A stretch of 64,000 nucleotides of DNA from Candidatus Accumulibacter cognatus. Its GTDB lineage: Bacteria; Pseudomonadota; Gammaproteobacteria; Burkholderiales; Rhodocyclaceae. Shown here one piece after another: positions 28,632-37,753 of this stretch. Each line of letters starts with the position of its first letter. Positions within the stretch are counted from its first letter, which is position 1. The stretch lies in assembly GCA_013414765.1 (NCBI GenBank), contig CP058708.1:4211553-4275552 (forward strand), in the 5' to 3' direction. The notes under the pieces are model-generated. The model was not told the DNA's origin, did not search any database, and saw only the letters and a program-made list of their open reading frames with translations. A program made the translations under genes and the position numbers.

Positions 28632-28661
28632 TTGACGCCGCTGCCCGATCTAGCGTAAAAC
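28632..28661 (+). promoter_or_regulatory. Candidate sigma70 promoter for the cold-shock gene
   Basis: TTGACG at 28632-28637 and TAAAAC at 28656-28661 are separated by 18 bp. Transcripts starting near 28668 would have a 5' leader of about 125 nt, the kind of long leader seen in cold-shock mRNAs. An inverted repeat AGCGTAAAACGCT overlaps the -10. Based on visual match only. Confidence 0.3.
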
Positions 28662-28794
28662 GCTAAAATGCTCTTAGTACAGGCGGCTGGTCGGTGTTTA
28701 TCTAGGTCTGAGATCGCTGATCGGTTGGTGTTGAATGAGAAGCATGCAAGTCGGGCGATACCCGGGTTTAGTCTTTTTTCAAGGAAGTGGCAAG

Positions 28795-28998
28795 ATGGCA
28801 ACAGGTACAGTGAAGTGGTTCAATGACGCTAAAGGTTTCGGCTTCATTACTCCGGACGATGGTAGTGAAGATCTATTCGCCCATTTCTCCGCGATTACCA
28901 TGGGCGGTTTCAAGACCCTCAAAGAGGGCGAGAAGGTTTCCTTCGACGTGACGCAGGGCCCGAAGGGCAAGCAAGCCTCGAATATTTCGCGCGCCTGA
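28795..28998 (+). CDS. Cold-shock domain protein (CspA family)
   Basis: Single cold-shock domain of 67 aa that binds single-stranded RNA and DNA. RNP1 (KGFGFITP) and RNP2-like (DLFAHFSAI) motifs are present. ATG 28795 is chosen because it follows AAGGAAG at a good distance and gives the family's usual start [10 protein letters not shown]; the longer frame from 28735 adds residues foreign to the family. It is divergent from clpS and followed by a strong terminator. Confidence 0.95.
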   Translation: MATGTVKWFNDAKGFGFITPDDGSEDLFAHFSAITMGGFKTLKEGEKVSFDVTQGPKGKQASNISRA

Positions 28999-29019
28999 TT
29001 CTTTGGGTGTGCAATAGGG

Positions 29020-29043
29020 ACCCGCCTTCGGCGGGTTTTTTTT
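29020..29043 (+). terminator. Rho-independent terminator after the cold-shock gene
   Basis: Perfect 7-bp stem ACCCGCC / GGCGGGT with a TTC loop, followed by a run of T residues ending at 29043. Confidence 0.88.
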
Positions 29044-29116
29044 CGCATCACGCCTGGATCTCTATCGCTTGCCGCCTGCTTTCGTACCGGGATGTGAATG
29101 GTGCGGCCTCGTCATC

Positions 29117-29599
29117 TCAGTTCCCTGTCCAGTGTCCTGACTTGCCGCCGCTTTTCTCGAGCAGGCGCACCCCTTCGATGCGCATCCCGCGATCAACAGC
29201 CTTGCACATGTCGTAGATCGTCAGCAAACCGATACTGGCGGCGCAAAGCGCCTCCATCTCGACACCGGTGCGGCCGAAACATTCGGCGCGCGCTGTGCAA
29301 TGCACGCGGTTGGTTTCTTTGTCGATGGCAAAGTCGACCGATACCTTGGTCAAGACGATCGGGTGACACAAGGGGATCAGGTCGGCAGTGCGTTTGGCGC
29401 CTTGAATCCCGGCAATTCGCGCGATGCCAAGGACGTCGCCCTTGCTGGTCGAACCTTCCAGAATGTGAGCCAGCGTTTCCGGCCGCATCAGGATGCTGCC
29501 GGTGGCCATCGCCTGTCGATGGGTCTCGGTCTTTTCGCCGACGTCGACCATCTGCGCCTGACCTTGTGGGTTGAAGTGGGTAAGGGGGGTAGTGGGCAT
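29117..29599 (-). CDS. moaC: Cyclic pyranopterin monophosphate synthase MoaC
   Basis: Molybdenum cofactor enzyme that, after MoaA, forms cyclic pyranopterin monophosphate from GTP. The 160-aa version from ATG 29599 matches the family length and begins at [18 protein letters not shown]; the in-frame ATG at 29707 adds 36 unrelated residues. Conserved segments are [26 protein letters not shown] and [11 protein letters not shown] plus [13 protein letters not shown]. No other moa gene is adjacent. It diverges from bepA. Confidence 0.95.
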   Translation of the reverse strand: MPTTPLTHFNPQGQAQMVDVGEKTETHRQAMATGSILMRPETLAHILEGSTSKGDVLGIARIAGIQGAKRTADLIPLCHPIVLTKVSVDFAIDKETNRVHCTARAECFGRTGVEMEALCAASIGLLTIYDMCKAVDRGMRIEGVRLLEKSGGKSGHWTGN

Positions 29600-29743
29600 G
29601 ATCGTCAGTGAAGTACGCAGGTTGTCGCCAATGGAGGTACCCGAAATGGAGCCGCTGGCACTTGGTAACGCTTGGTAACAATCTTGCGGCTGGGCATTAG
29701 TTATCATAGCACCATCGCTATTCGCCGATGCCCGGGAGCTGAG

Positions 29744-31201
29744 TTGATCAGAATCGCTTGTGCCGCCGTATTCCTGACCCTAACGGTCGTGTCGGGGAAC
29801 TTCCCGCTGCGGGCAGACGAGCTTCCCGACTTGGGGGAGGCGGCGCATGCCGAACTCCCGCTGCAGATTGAACGGAAGATCGGCGAACGCATCATGAATG
29901 AAATCCGCCTGCGTGAACCGAGCTACGTTGACGACGCGGAGCTTTCCGACTACCTCAATCGTCTCGGCAGCCGCCTGGTTGCTGCCAGTTCGAATCCGTC
30001 ACGCGATTGTCAGTTCTTCTTTGTTCGCGATAACACGGTCAATGCATTTGCGATGTTCGGCGGTTTCATCGGCGTGAACACCGGCACCTTGCTGACGGCG
30101 CAATCGGAGTCTGAACTGGCTGGCGTGCTCGCACATGAAATCTCGCATGTGATGCAGAATCACCTGGCCCGGCAGATTGCCCGCGAGAAACAGAATTCGA
30201 TCGCCAGCATGATTGCGATGGCCGTCGGGGTACTGGCTGCCCGCTCCAACTCGCAGGTCGCCAGTGCTGCGATCGCGTCGGCACAGGCTGGCTCGATTCA
30301 GGCACAACTGGCCTATAGTCGTGATTATGAACGAGAAGCTGATCGCCTGGGTTTTCAGATGATGACTCAGGCGGGTTACGACGTGCGCGGCATGGGCGAC
30401 TTCTTTGGTCGCTTGCAGCAGGCCGGGCGGGTATACGAAAACAACGCACCAGTCTATATGCGCTCGCATCCGCTGACCCTGGAACGGATCTCCGACATGC
30501 AGAACCGGGCGCAGGATGCTCCCTATCGGCAGGTGGCCGACAGCCTGGACTTCCATCTTGTGCGCGCCAAGTTGCGCGCGCAGATGGGCACACCGCGCGA
30601 GGCGGTCAACGAGTTTGGCAAGCAGTTGCGGGACAAGAAGCATGTTTCGGAAGCAGCCACCCGCTACGGGCTGGTGTACTCGCTGTTGAAGTCAAAGGAA
30701 GTGGCTGCCGCGCAGCGGGAACTCGAGGCGCTGATTGCTCTCAAGCTGTCTTCGCCGATGATTGCCGGTCTCGCGGCCGAGATCAGGATGGCGGCCAATG
30801 ACCTGGCCGGAGCACTGGCGATCTATCGCGATGCCTTACAGCGCTATCCGCAGTCCAGGGCGCTGGTCTATGGTTACGCCGAAGCACTGCTGGCAGCGGG
30901 GCAATACGAACAGGGCCAGCGCTTTCTGGACTCGCAATTGCAGGTCTACAGTTCGGACTACAAGCTGTATGGCCTGCAGGCCAGAACCTTCTCGGCGGCG
31001 GGCAGGCGCCTCCAGCAACATCGGGCGCAGGCCGAGTTCTATCTGCTGCAGGGACAGCTGGGGCCGGCGGTTGAACAACTTCAGTTTGCGCAAAAGGCTG
31101 CCGACGGCACTTTTTTCGAACAGTCTGCGGTAGACGCACGTCTGCGTGAATTGCGCAAACTACAGCTGGAAGAGGCGAAGGAGAAGCGGAATGGCGGGTA
31201 A
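29744..31201 (+). CDS. bepA: M48 family metalloprotease, BepA-like
   Basis: Periplasmic zinc protease/chaperone related to BepA (YfgC), which maintains outer-membrane assembly proteins such as LptD and BamA. A TTG start at 29744, after CGGGAG, gives a clean signal peptide ([16 protein letters not shown]) and 485 aa; the longer frame from 29672 lacks one. The HEISH zinc motif is at residues 131-135, the downstream Glu ligand is in [13 protein letters not shown], and the C-terminal half is TPR-like. It leads a likely operon with tusA and pabBC. Confidence 0.92.
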   Translation: MIRIACAAVFLTLTVVSGNFPLRADELPDLGEAAHAELPLQIERKIGERIMNEIRLREPSYVDDAELSDYLNRLGSRLVAASSNPSRDCQFFFVRDNTVNAFAMFGGFIGVNTGTLLTAQSESELAGVLAHEISHVMQNHLARQIAREKQNSIASMIAMAVGVLAARSNSQVASAAIASAQAGSIQAQLAYSRDYEREADRLGFQMMTQAGYDVRGMGDFFGRLQQAGRVYENNAPVYMRSHPLTLERISDMQNRAQDAPYRQVADSLDFHLVRAKLRAQMGTPREAVNEFGKQLRDKKHVSEAATRYGLVYSLLKSKEVAAAQRELEALIALKLSSPMIAGLAAEIRMAANDLAGALAIYRDALQRYPQSRALVYGYAEALLAAGQYEQGQRFLDSQLQVYSSDYKLYGLQARTFSAAGRRLQQHRAQAEFYLLQGQLGPAVEQLQFAQKAADGTFFEQSAVDARLRELRKLQLEEAKEKRNGG

Positions 31202-31229
31202 AATACGCCTTTCGTTGGGGGGGCGGGCC

Positions 31230-31457
31230 ATGCATTTTGATCGAGAATTAGATGTCAAGGGGCTGAATTGCCCGTTACCGATTCTGCGTACCAAGAAGAC
31301 TCTGTCCGAAATGTCTCAAGGAGAAGTGCTGCACGTACTGGCCACCGATCCGGGTTCTCTCAAGGATTTCGAGGCCTTCGCCCGGCAGACTGGTAATGAA
31401 CTGCTGTCGAGCACTGAGTCGAACCGGGTCTTCGAGTATTACCTAAAGCGCAAGTAA
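31230..31457 (+). CDS. tusA: Sulfurtransferase TusA family protein
   Basis: Small sulfur carrier of 75 aa. The active-site motif is NCPLPILRTKK (Cys about residue 13), and the fold ends in the usual amphipathic strand. TusA relays sulfur for tRNA 2-thiouridine and other pathways. ATG 31230 gives the canonical length; the longer frame overlaps bepA. It is 28 bp after bepA. Confidence 0.93.
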   Translation: MHFDRELDVKGLNCPLPILRTKKTLSEMSQGEVLHVLATDPGSLKDFEAFARQTGNELLSSTESNRVFEYYLKRK

Positions 31458-31513
31458 GGAATTGCCTGGCGGACGGGCCCTTGCTGCGGTGTTCCTTGCC
31501 AGAGCGCAGATTG

Positions 31514-33286
31514 ATGCCTGCCTGCTTCGCCTTATTTGACGGTGACGGTGGAAGTGCACTGCTGCTGAGCGAGGGGTGTCGATCTATCGTGCTCGACACC
31601 GCAGCCGATCCTGTACGGGTTTTTGATGTGGTCGAGAGGACGCTTGCGGCCGGAAACTGGGTGGCACTGGCGGCCGATTATGCACTCGGTGCAAGCCTCG
31701 AACCGATCCTGGCCAAGCCACCACCGGGGCGGACCCTGCTCCGGGCCTGGGTATTTGAGCAGGCAGAGTGGCTTGACCCGCCGATGGTCCACACGTTTCT
31801 TGCCGAACAAGTGGCAGGGCTCCCCGAGTATCAACGGCTGGCCGGAATCGCCGAACTGTCACCTGGCGTCGATGCGGCCAAGCATGCCGAGCAGGTCAGG
31901 CAGATTGGCCACTGGATCGCAGACGGCGACTGCTACCAGATCAATCTGACTTTTCCGCTGACTTTCCGGATCTACGGTCATCCGCTGGCGCTATATACGC
32001 GCTTGCGCGAGCGGCAGCCTGTTCGCTATGGGGGCTACATCGGCTGTGGCCAGGAAGCGATTCTTTCCTTCTCGCCGGAGCTGTTTTTCGAACGCTCGGG
32101 CAGCCGCGTCGTGACGCGTCCGATGAAAGGCACGGCGCCGCGCGGCGGCACGCCGCGGGCCGATCAGGAGTGGCGGGCGGCGCTGCTCAGCTCGGCGAAG
32201 GAGCGCGCAGAGAACATCATGATCGTCGATCTGCTGCGCAATGACCTGGGACGACTGGCGCAGCCGGGCAAGGTGCGTGTCGAAGCCCTGTGCGAGGCCG
32301 AAGCCTATCCAACGCTCTGGCAGATGGTGTCTACGGTGGCTGCAGACCTGCCGGCAACGCCCCTGATCGAGCTGTTCGGCTCGCTGTTTCCCTGCGGGTC
32401 GATCACCGGCGCACCGAAGATACGCGCCATGCAGCGCATTGCCGAACTGGAAGAATCACCACGTGGCCTGTACACTGGCGCTCTGGGCTGGTTGGCGCCG
32501 ACTGGCGACTGCCGTTTCAATGTCGCCATTCGCACCATCGAAATGGGAACCGACCAGCGGGCGCGCATGGGGGTGGGTAGCGGCATCGTCGCCGATGCGG
32601 ATCCGGCGTCCGAGTATGCGGAATGTCTGCTGAAAGGGAGTTTTTTGACCGCTTTCGATCCGGGATTCGAGTTGTTCGAAACCTTGCGCCTCGAAGACGG
32701 AGAGTATTCCTGGCTGCCTCTGCACCTGGATCGCTTGCAGGCTTCTGCTCGCGGCCTCGGTTTCGCCTGTGCGCTGCCGACGGTGTCCGCGGTGCTGGCT
32801 GCAGAAGCTGCTGGTCGACCGCGCGGGGTCTTTCGCGTTCGTCTGACGCTCGCGCATGATGGCAGTTGCCGCGTCACCGCGTCGCCTTTCATGGACGAAC
32901 CCGGCCGCCAGTGGAAAGCACGCCTGGCGGCTGAAGCGCTGCCCGACGACGACTACCTGCTGCGCCACAAGACCACGGCGCGCATCCGCTATGAGCGCGC
33001 GCTGGCGGTGCTGACGGCATGCCCCGCGGTCTTCGACACGATCTTTCTCAACACGCGCGGCGAGGTTTGCGAAGGCGCACGCAGCAACGTCTTCGTCGAG
33101 CGCGACGGGGTGCTGCTGACGCCACCTCTGCACTGCGGCCTGCTGCCCGGCGTGCTGCGCCGCCAACTGCTCGAATCGGGGCGCGCGCGTGAACAGGTGC
33201 TACGGCTCGAAGACCTGCGCGGGGCTTCCCGACTGTATCTGGGCAACGCTCTGCGCGGTCTCTTGCCGGTGTTGCTCGAACAGTGA
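31514..33286 (+). CDS. pabB-pabC: Aminodeoxychorismate synthase component I fused to 4-amino-4-deoxychorismate lyase
   Basis: Bifunctional folate-pathway protein of 590 aa. The N-terminal chorismate-binding PabB domain (to about residue 380) has DGDCYQINLTFP, RPMKGTAPRGG with the catalytic Lys205, and GSITGAPKIRAMQ. The C-terminal PLP fold-type IV PabC domain has the probable Schiff-base Lys486 in LRHKTTARIRYE and GEVCEGARSNVFVERDG. Start ATG 31514 is preferred over 31481, which adds unrelated residues. A separate PabA glutaminase must be supplied from elsewhere. Confidence 0.93.
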   Translation: MPACFALFDGDGGSALLLSEGCRSIVLDTAADPVRVFDVVERTLAAGNWVALAADYALGASLEPILAKPPPGRTLLRAWVFEQAEWLDPPMVHTFLAEQVAGLPEYQRLAGIAELSPGVDAAKHAEQVRQIGHWIADGDCYQINLTFPLTFRIYGHPLALYTRLRERQPVRYGGYIGCGQEAILSFSPELFFERSGSRVVTRPMKGTAPRGGTPRADQEWRAALLSSAKERAENIMIVDLLRNDLGRLAQPGKVRVEALCEAEAYPTLWQMVSTVAADLPATPLIELFGSLFPCGSITGAPKIRAMQRIAELEESPRGLYTGALGWLAPTGDCRFNVAIRTIEMGTDQRARMGVGSGIVADADPASEYAECLLKGSFLTAFDPGFELFETLRLEDGEYSWLPLHLDRLQASARGLGFACALPTVSAVLAAEAAGRPRGVFRVRLTLAHDGSCRVTASPFMDEPGRQWKARLAAEALPDDDYLLRHKTTARIRYERALAVLTACPAVFDTIFLNTRGEVCEGARSNVFVERDGVLLTPPLHCGLLPGVLRRQLLESGRAREQVLRLEDLRGASRLYLGNALRGLLPVLLEQ

Positions 33287-33448
33287 CCGCGGGGGCCGTT
33301 CCTGGCATTACGACGTTCAGGTGTCCCGGTCTCTGAGTGGCATGCCCCCTCGGCTTGCTGACGGGGAACAAAGTTTTAACGCCGGGATAAACGGAGCGCG
33401 AGCGCGCTCGACTGGCTGAATGACTTCAATTCTATGGAGGGAATGAAC

Positions 33449-33520
33449 ATGGCGACGATCAACGGTACTGCGAACGAGGAGATCCTGAATGGACTTGTTG
33501 GAAATGGCCAGGATACCTGA
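33449..33520 (+). pseudogene. 23-codon ORF resembling the start of an RTX (hemolysin-type Ca-binding) protein
   Basis: ATG 33449 follows a strong GGAGGG and encodes MATINGTANEEILNGLVGNG, strikingly like the N-terminus of hemolysin-type calcium-binding repeat proteins, then stops at TGA 33518-33520. No further GGxGxDxLx repeats follow in any frame, so this would be a severely truncated remnant. It overlaps, in another frame, the start of the next ORF. A chance resemblance is possible over so few residues. Confidence 0.3.
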
Positions 33521-33800
33521 TGCCATGATGATGTTCTGGTTTTTGATCGTCATGCTGGCCGCAGCATGGGGAATTGTCGGCCATCTTCAGGAAAACCTTG
33601 CGAAGATGCCCCGGCCAGCACCTGCTCAGATCGTGCTGCCATCCGTACCGACGGGTGCTCCAGCGTTACCCCAGCTAAATTCTGCTGACGATGACGCGGT
33701 CAAGCATGCAAGCGCGGATGGGGATTCAAGGCCTTTGGACAAGGCATCCTCTACCGAGACACCCAGACAAGGAGATCAGTGCTTTGGCAAATGCGAGTGA
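33489..33800 (+). CDS. Small hypothetical membrane protein
   Basis: ORF of 103 aa, not recognised. ATG 33489 lies 8 bp after GAGGAG. One clear membrane segment (about residues 12-30, MMMFWFLIVMLAAAWGIVG) is followed by a Pro/Ala-rich, then acidic, soluble tail. The end overlaps the 3' end of oadG on the opposite strand by 25 bp. It may be a real single-pass protein or a by-product of the decayed RTX-like start that overlaps it. Confidence 0.45.
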   Translation: MDLLEMARIPDAMMMFWFLIVMLAAAWGIVGHLQENLAKMPRPAPAQIVLPSVPTGAPALPQLNSADDDAVKHASADGDSRPLDKASSTETPRQGDQCFGKCE

Positions 33801-34135
33801 TGATGCGCGACCCGGCCGGCCGTGCTCCACTCAGCGCTGTGCGGCTCGATGTGCAGAATACGATGATCTCCGACCATGGCAGCTATCGCGGTAGCGATGG
33901 AGACGACATCCTCGATCGGAATCTCATGGTCGGCAATGGGCGCCTGAGCCGGCACTTTCTTCGTCGGTACGGGGGCGGACGGGCGCTTGTGCGACACCCA
34001 GGTGCCGACGCGGTTGAGTAGCGGGAACCATGAGAGTACCAGGCCGATGAACGAGATCACTACGAAGCTCAGGAAGAAGTCGATCAGGCTGAGGAGCAAC
34101 GCGCCTTCAAGGGTGTCGGGAATGAGGGAACTCAT
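33776..34135 (-). CDS. oadG: Sodium-pump decarboxylase gamma subunit (OadG-like)
   Basis: Small membrane subunit of 119 aa. One TM segment (LLLSLIDFFLSFVVISFIGLV) is followed by a soluble tail. The later part (DVVSIATAIAAMVGDHRILH) ends with a His-rich tract (HHHSHLPKH), a feature of OadG subunits that bind Zn2+. ATG 34135 is chosen; upstream in frame there is only a TTG at 34150. It lies directly downstream of the beta subunit on the same strand. Confidence 0.85.
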   Translation of the reverse strand: MSSLIPDTLEGALLLSLIDFFLSFVVISFIGLVLSWFPLLNRVGTWVSHKRPSAPVPTKKVPAQAPIADHEIPIEDVVSIATAIAAMVGDHRILHIEPHSAEWSTAGRVAHHHSHLPKH

Positions 34136-34180
34136 GTTCGCAGTTCTCAATGTGCAAAGGGTAGAGTCAGCATGGCGTGC

Positions 34181-35350
34181 TTAGCCGACACCGATCAGCG
34201 CGAGCATGATGCCGCCGGAAATGGCTGTGCCGAAGACGCCGGCGAGGTTCGGACCCATCGCGTGGTAGATGAGGAGGTTTTTCGGGTTCTCTTGGTACGC
34301 CACGATGTGCGAAACGCGCGCCGCGATCGGAACCGAAGCGATTCCGGCCGAGCCGATCAGCGGGTTGATCTTGGTCTTCATGAACAGGTTCATGATCTTT
34401 GCCGTCACCACGCCAGAACCGGTGCCGAACAGAAAGGCGATTAAACCGAGACCCACAATTTCCAGTGTCTGCAGCGTCAGGAACTTTTCCGCCGCCATGG
34501 TGGAGCCAATGGCCACAGTCAGGATCATGATGATCACATTCATCAGGCCACCCGCAGCGGTCTTGGCCAGGCGATCGACGACCCCGGTTTCCTTGAACAG
34601 ATTGCCGAGCATCAGCATGGTGATCAGCGGTGCGACCGGCGGAAAAAACAGATTGACGATGATCGCGATCACGATCGGGAAGGCGATTTTCTCCAGCTTG
34701 CTCACCTTGCGCGATTGTTCCATGCTGATCTGGCGTTCGGCCTGGGTAGTCAGCAGCCGCATCACCGGCGGCTGGATCATCGGCATCAGCGCCATGTACG
34801 AATAGGCGGCCACCGAGACCGGGCCAAGTAGATGTGGCGCCAGCTTGACGGTGACGAAGATCGCCATCGGGCCGTCGGCGCCACCGATGATACCGATGGC
34901 GCCGGCCTCAGCCAGGCTGAAGCCGAGCAGTTTGGCGAGAATCAGGGCAACGAAGATTCCCAGGTGAGCCCCGGCGCCGAGAATGACCAGTTTGGGATTG
35001 GCGATCATCGGTCCGAAGTCGGTCATGGCGCCGACACCGAGGAAGATCAGCGGCGGAATGATCAGCAAGGCCACGCCCTGGTAGGCGTAGTGGAAGAGCC
35101 CACCTTCCTTGACGACATAGAGCAGTGCCGAAATCGCCTGTCCACCCGGTACATCATCTGGTGGGCCGGGAACGTTGGCGACGATGCACGAGAATCCGAT
35201 GCCGATCAGCAGCAGCGGTTCGTAATGCTTGGTGATGGCCAGATAGATCATCGTACAACCGATGATGACCATCACCAGGTTACCGAACGAGAAATGCACC
35301 GCCCCGGTCTGATCGAGCAAGGCCTGGAGAAAAACCAGGATTTGATCCAC
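34181..35350 (-). CDS. oadB: Sodium ion-translocating decarboxylase beta subunit
   Basis: Integral membrane subunit of 389 aa that couples decarboxylation of a carboxybiotin carrier to Na+ export. A GTG start at 35350 is supported by a perfect AGGAGG 5 bp upstream; the frame extends to 35419 but without family similarity. Signatures include NPKLVILGAGAHLGIF, IGIIGGADGPMAIFVTVKLA and PMIQPPVMRLLTT. The biotin-carrying alpha subunit is not in this window, so the substrate (oxaloacetate, malonyl- or methylmalonyl-CoA) cannot be named. Confidence 0.93.
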   Translation of the reverse strand: MDQILVFLQALLDQTGAVHFSFGNLVMVIIGCTMIYLAITKHYEPLLLIGIGFSCIVANVPGPPDDVPGGQAISALLYVVKEGGLFHYAYQGVALLIIPPLIFLGVGAMTDFGPMIANPKLVILGAGAHLGIFVALILAKLLGFSLAEAGAIGIIGGADGPMAIFVTVKLAPHLLGPVSVAAYSYMALMPMIQPPVMRLLTTQAERQISMEQSRKVSKLEKIAFPIVIAIIVNLFFPPVAPLITMLMLGNLFKETGVVDRLAKTAAGGLMNVIIMILTVAIGSTMAAEKFLTLQTLEIVGLGLIAFLFGTGSGVVTAKIMNLFMKTKINPLIGSAGIASVPIAARVSHIVAYQENPKNLLIYHAMGPNLAGVFGTAISGGIMLALIGVG

Positions 35351-35552
35351 TGCCACCTCCTGTATCCGGGAAGAATGGCAGGATGACCCGCCACTCACCG
35401 CTGCGCCGGGAATCGCCAACGGTGATGATTTGGAGTATAAGTATCGCCGACGAGCGTCCTAACTAGGGTTGGCACTAGATCTTGCCGCCAGTCTTGCCAA
35501 TGACTTGCCCATGCACTGACCGGTCTCAAGCAGTGACACCCACCATTTCGCG

Positions 35553-37007
35553 GTGCTCGCCGTGAATCGCCCGATGACCTTGCTGCCGCCGGGATTGTCG
35601 GGTGGTGCCCGGATCGCGCATGCAGGCACCGGCAGGTGGCTCGCCTTGGCGCTGCTGCTCACTACATGGATCGGCGCTCTCGACTACTTCAGTGGCTACG
35701 AACTGCGACTCGGCAGCCTTTACCTGCTGCCGATTGCTCTCGCCACCTGGAAAGCAGGACGCCATGCGGGGCTTTCGATCGCCGCCGCCGCCTGCCTGTG
35801 CTGGCTGTTCAGCTTCAGCTCGTCGCACGGCTACGCGCGGCCGGAACTGTTCTATTGGGATGGCCTCGTGATGGTGGGGGTCTTCGTCGTCTTCGTCATC
35901 CTGCTGACCCGGCTGCGTTTGGCGCTACATCGCGCCGACGAGCGTTTCGTGCGCGTTCTCGACGAAATGCACGCGGCTGTCTATGTGGTGGACCCGCACA
36001 GCGGACGGATCCTGTACGCAAATCGACGCCTGGCGGAGATGATCGGCGCGGAGCCGAATATGCTGGGTGCTGCCGACCTCCCGCAATACCTGACCGTTGG
36101 CGATGGCCATGATCGCCGCGGCGCGCCGTACCCCTCGCAGGGCTTCAGCTCCGAAGAACGTCGCGACCCAGCGAGCGGTCGCTGGTATCTCGTGCAATTC
36201 GGCCCGATACCCTGGCAGGACACCAGCGCAGTGACCCTGATCGTCGTCACCGACATCTCGGATCGACGCCACGCGCAGTTTCTGCGGCGCGAGAACCGGG
36301 ACATGCTGTACCGTACGTCGCGCCTTTCCGCGCTCACCGAAGCGACTTCTGCACTGGCACACGAGATCAACCAGCCGCTGATGGCGATCGCCAGCTACAA
36401 CGACGCCTGTCTGCGCCTGTTGGCCAGCGAAACAATGGACCGCGCGGAACTGGTACACGCGATCAAGAAGTCACACGGCCAGGCCATACGCGCCGGCAAC
36501 ATTGTCACGCGGATGCGCGACTTCGTTCGCAGCAAACACCCCCAGCCGGTATTGTGCGAACTGAACGCCATCGTTCGCGAGGCGATAGAGCTGATGGAAG
36601 CGCGCATCGAGGACCACTGCGTCGTCGTCAACGTCGTTCTGGGCGAGGACCTGCCGCCGATACTCGCCGATCGTTTCCTGCTCGAACAGGTGGTGGTGAA
36701 TCTGCTCGAGAATGCGGTCGATGCGATGCGGCCGCTTGTCCAGGCGCGTCGCCGGCTCACCGTCTCGACCGGGCGGCAGCCCGCGGGCGTGATCACCGTA
36801 TCGATCAGCGATAATGGCGAAGGAATACCCGCGGCGATCGACAAGCATCTGTACACGCCATTTCGCTCCACAAAACCACAAGGGCTCGGGCTCGGTCTGT
36901 CGATCTGCCGCTCGGTGGTCGAAGCACACGGCGGGCACCTGTGGCATGACCCGAATCCAGGCGGGGGCACGATTTTCCACTTCACGATCGCAGCGGAGGA
37001 TGAGTGA
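35553..37007 (+). CDS. PAS-containing membrane sensor histidine kinase
   Basis: Sensor kinase of 484 aa. Three or four N-terminal membrane helices (about 28-120; GYELRLGSLYLLPIALATWKA) precede a PAS domain (about 125-235), then HisKA with phospho-acceptor His270 (HEINQPLMAI) and an HATPase domain (NLLENAVDAM, SDNGEGIP, GLGLGLSIC). The His box places it with FixL/DctB/TodS-type kinases. It overlaps the downstream FixJ-type regulator by 4 bp (GTGA), so the two form a two-component pair. The signal is unknown. Confidence 0.9.
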   Translation: MLAVNRPMTLLPPGLSGGARIAHAGTGRWLALALLLTTWIGALDYFSGYELRLGSLYLLPIALATWKAGRHAGLSIAAAACLCWLFSFSSSHGYARPELFYWDGLVMVGVFVVFVILLTRLRLALHRADERFVRVLDEMHAAVYVVDPHSGRILYANRRLAEMIGAEPNMLGAADLPQYLTVGDGHDRRGAPYPSQGFSSEERRDPASGRWYLVQFGPIPWQDTSAVTLIVVTDISDRRHAQFLRRENRDMLYRTSRLSALTEATSALAHEINQPLMAIASYNDACLRLLASETMDRAELVHAIKKSHGQAIRAGNIVTRMRDFVRSKHPQPVLCELNAIVREAIELMEARIEDHCVVVNVVLGEDLPPILADRFLLEQVVVNLLENAVDAMRPLVQARRRLTVSTGRQPAGVITVSISDNGEGIPAAIDKHLYTPFRSTKPQGLGLGLSICRSVVEAHGGHLWHDPNPGGGTIFHFTIAAEDE

Positions 37008-37687
37008 GCGACAGTCCGGCAATCGAACAGACGGTATTCGTGATCGACGATGACGAGGCGGTACGCGACTCGCTGGGAATGCTGTTGCGCACGGCTGGCC
37101 TGCAAGTGCAGCTTTTCAAGTCGGCGCGGGCCTTCCTCAAGCGCTTCAGCCGGGAGTGCTCGGGCTGTCTGATCCTCGACATCCGCATGCCGGTGATGAG
37201 CGGTCTCGACCTGCAGGACGAGCTTTACAAGCGGCGATGTCGCATCCCGATCGTCTTTCTTACCGGGCACGGCGACATCCCGATGGCCGTACGCGCGTTG
37301 AAAAAGGGCGCATTCGACTTCATCGAAAAGCCGCACGACGGGCAGCGCCTGGTGCTGGCAACCTGCCATGCGCTGCGCGCCGATGCCGAGCAACGCTACG
37401 GCATGGCTGCCTCCCTGCATTCACCGCCGGACCTGGCGGAGCGCCTGGCGCTGCTGTCAGTCCGCGAGCGCGAGGTGCTCGCGCACATCCTCAAGGGCCG
37501 GCAGACGCGCGCCATCGCCGAGGAACTCTGCGTCAGCGTCAAAACGGTCGAATTCCATCGCAGCCGTATTCGGGAAAAGTTGCACGTCGGCTCGCTTGCC
37601 GAGTTATTCCGGCTGTTCATGACGAACGGCGTGCAGGGCCTGCGGCGCGATGAGTACCCTCCTGTAGTGGCATCCGAAGAAGAATAA
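37004..37687 (+). CDS. Two-component response regulator, FixJ/NarL type
   Basis: Regulator of 227 aa with an N-terminal receiver (acidic pair IDDDEA, phospho-acceptor Asp59 in LILDIRMP, Lys in EKPHD) and a C-terminal LuxR-type HTH (LSVREREVLAHILKGRQTRA, SVKTVEFHRSRIREKL). The GTG start overlaps the kinase stop and follows GGAGG. Cognate of the preceding PAS kinase. Its target genes are not evident; downstream is a dead IS element. Confidence 0.92.
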   Translation: MSDSPAIEQTVFVIDDDEAVRDSLGMLLRTAGLQVQLFKSARAFLKRFSRECSGCLILDIRMPVMSGLDLQDELYKRRCRIPIVFLTGHGDIPMAVRALKKGAFDFIEKPHDGQRLVLATCHALRADAEQRYGMAASLHSPPDLAERLALLSVREREVLAHILKGRQTRAIAEELCVSVKTVEFHRSRIREKLHVGSLAELFRLFMTNGVQGLRRDEYPPVVASEEE

Positions 37688-37753
37688 CGCGATGTGCAAC
37701 TTTCAATGAGGTTGCACTGACCTGCCGGTTTTCACCAACCGGAGCCGGCAATG

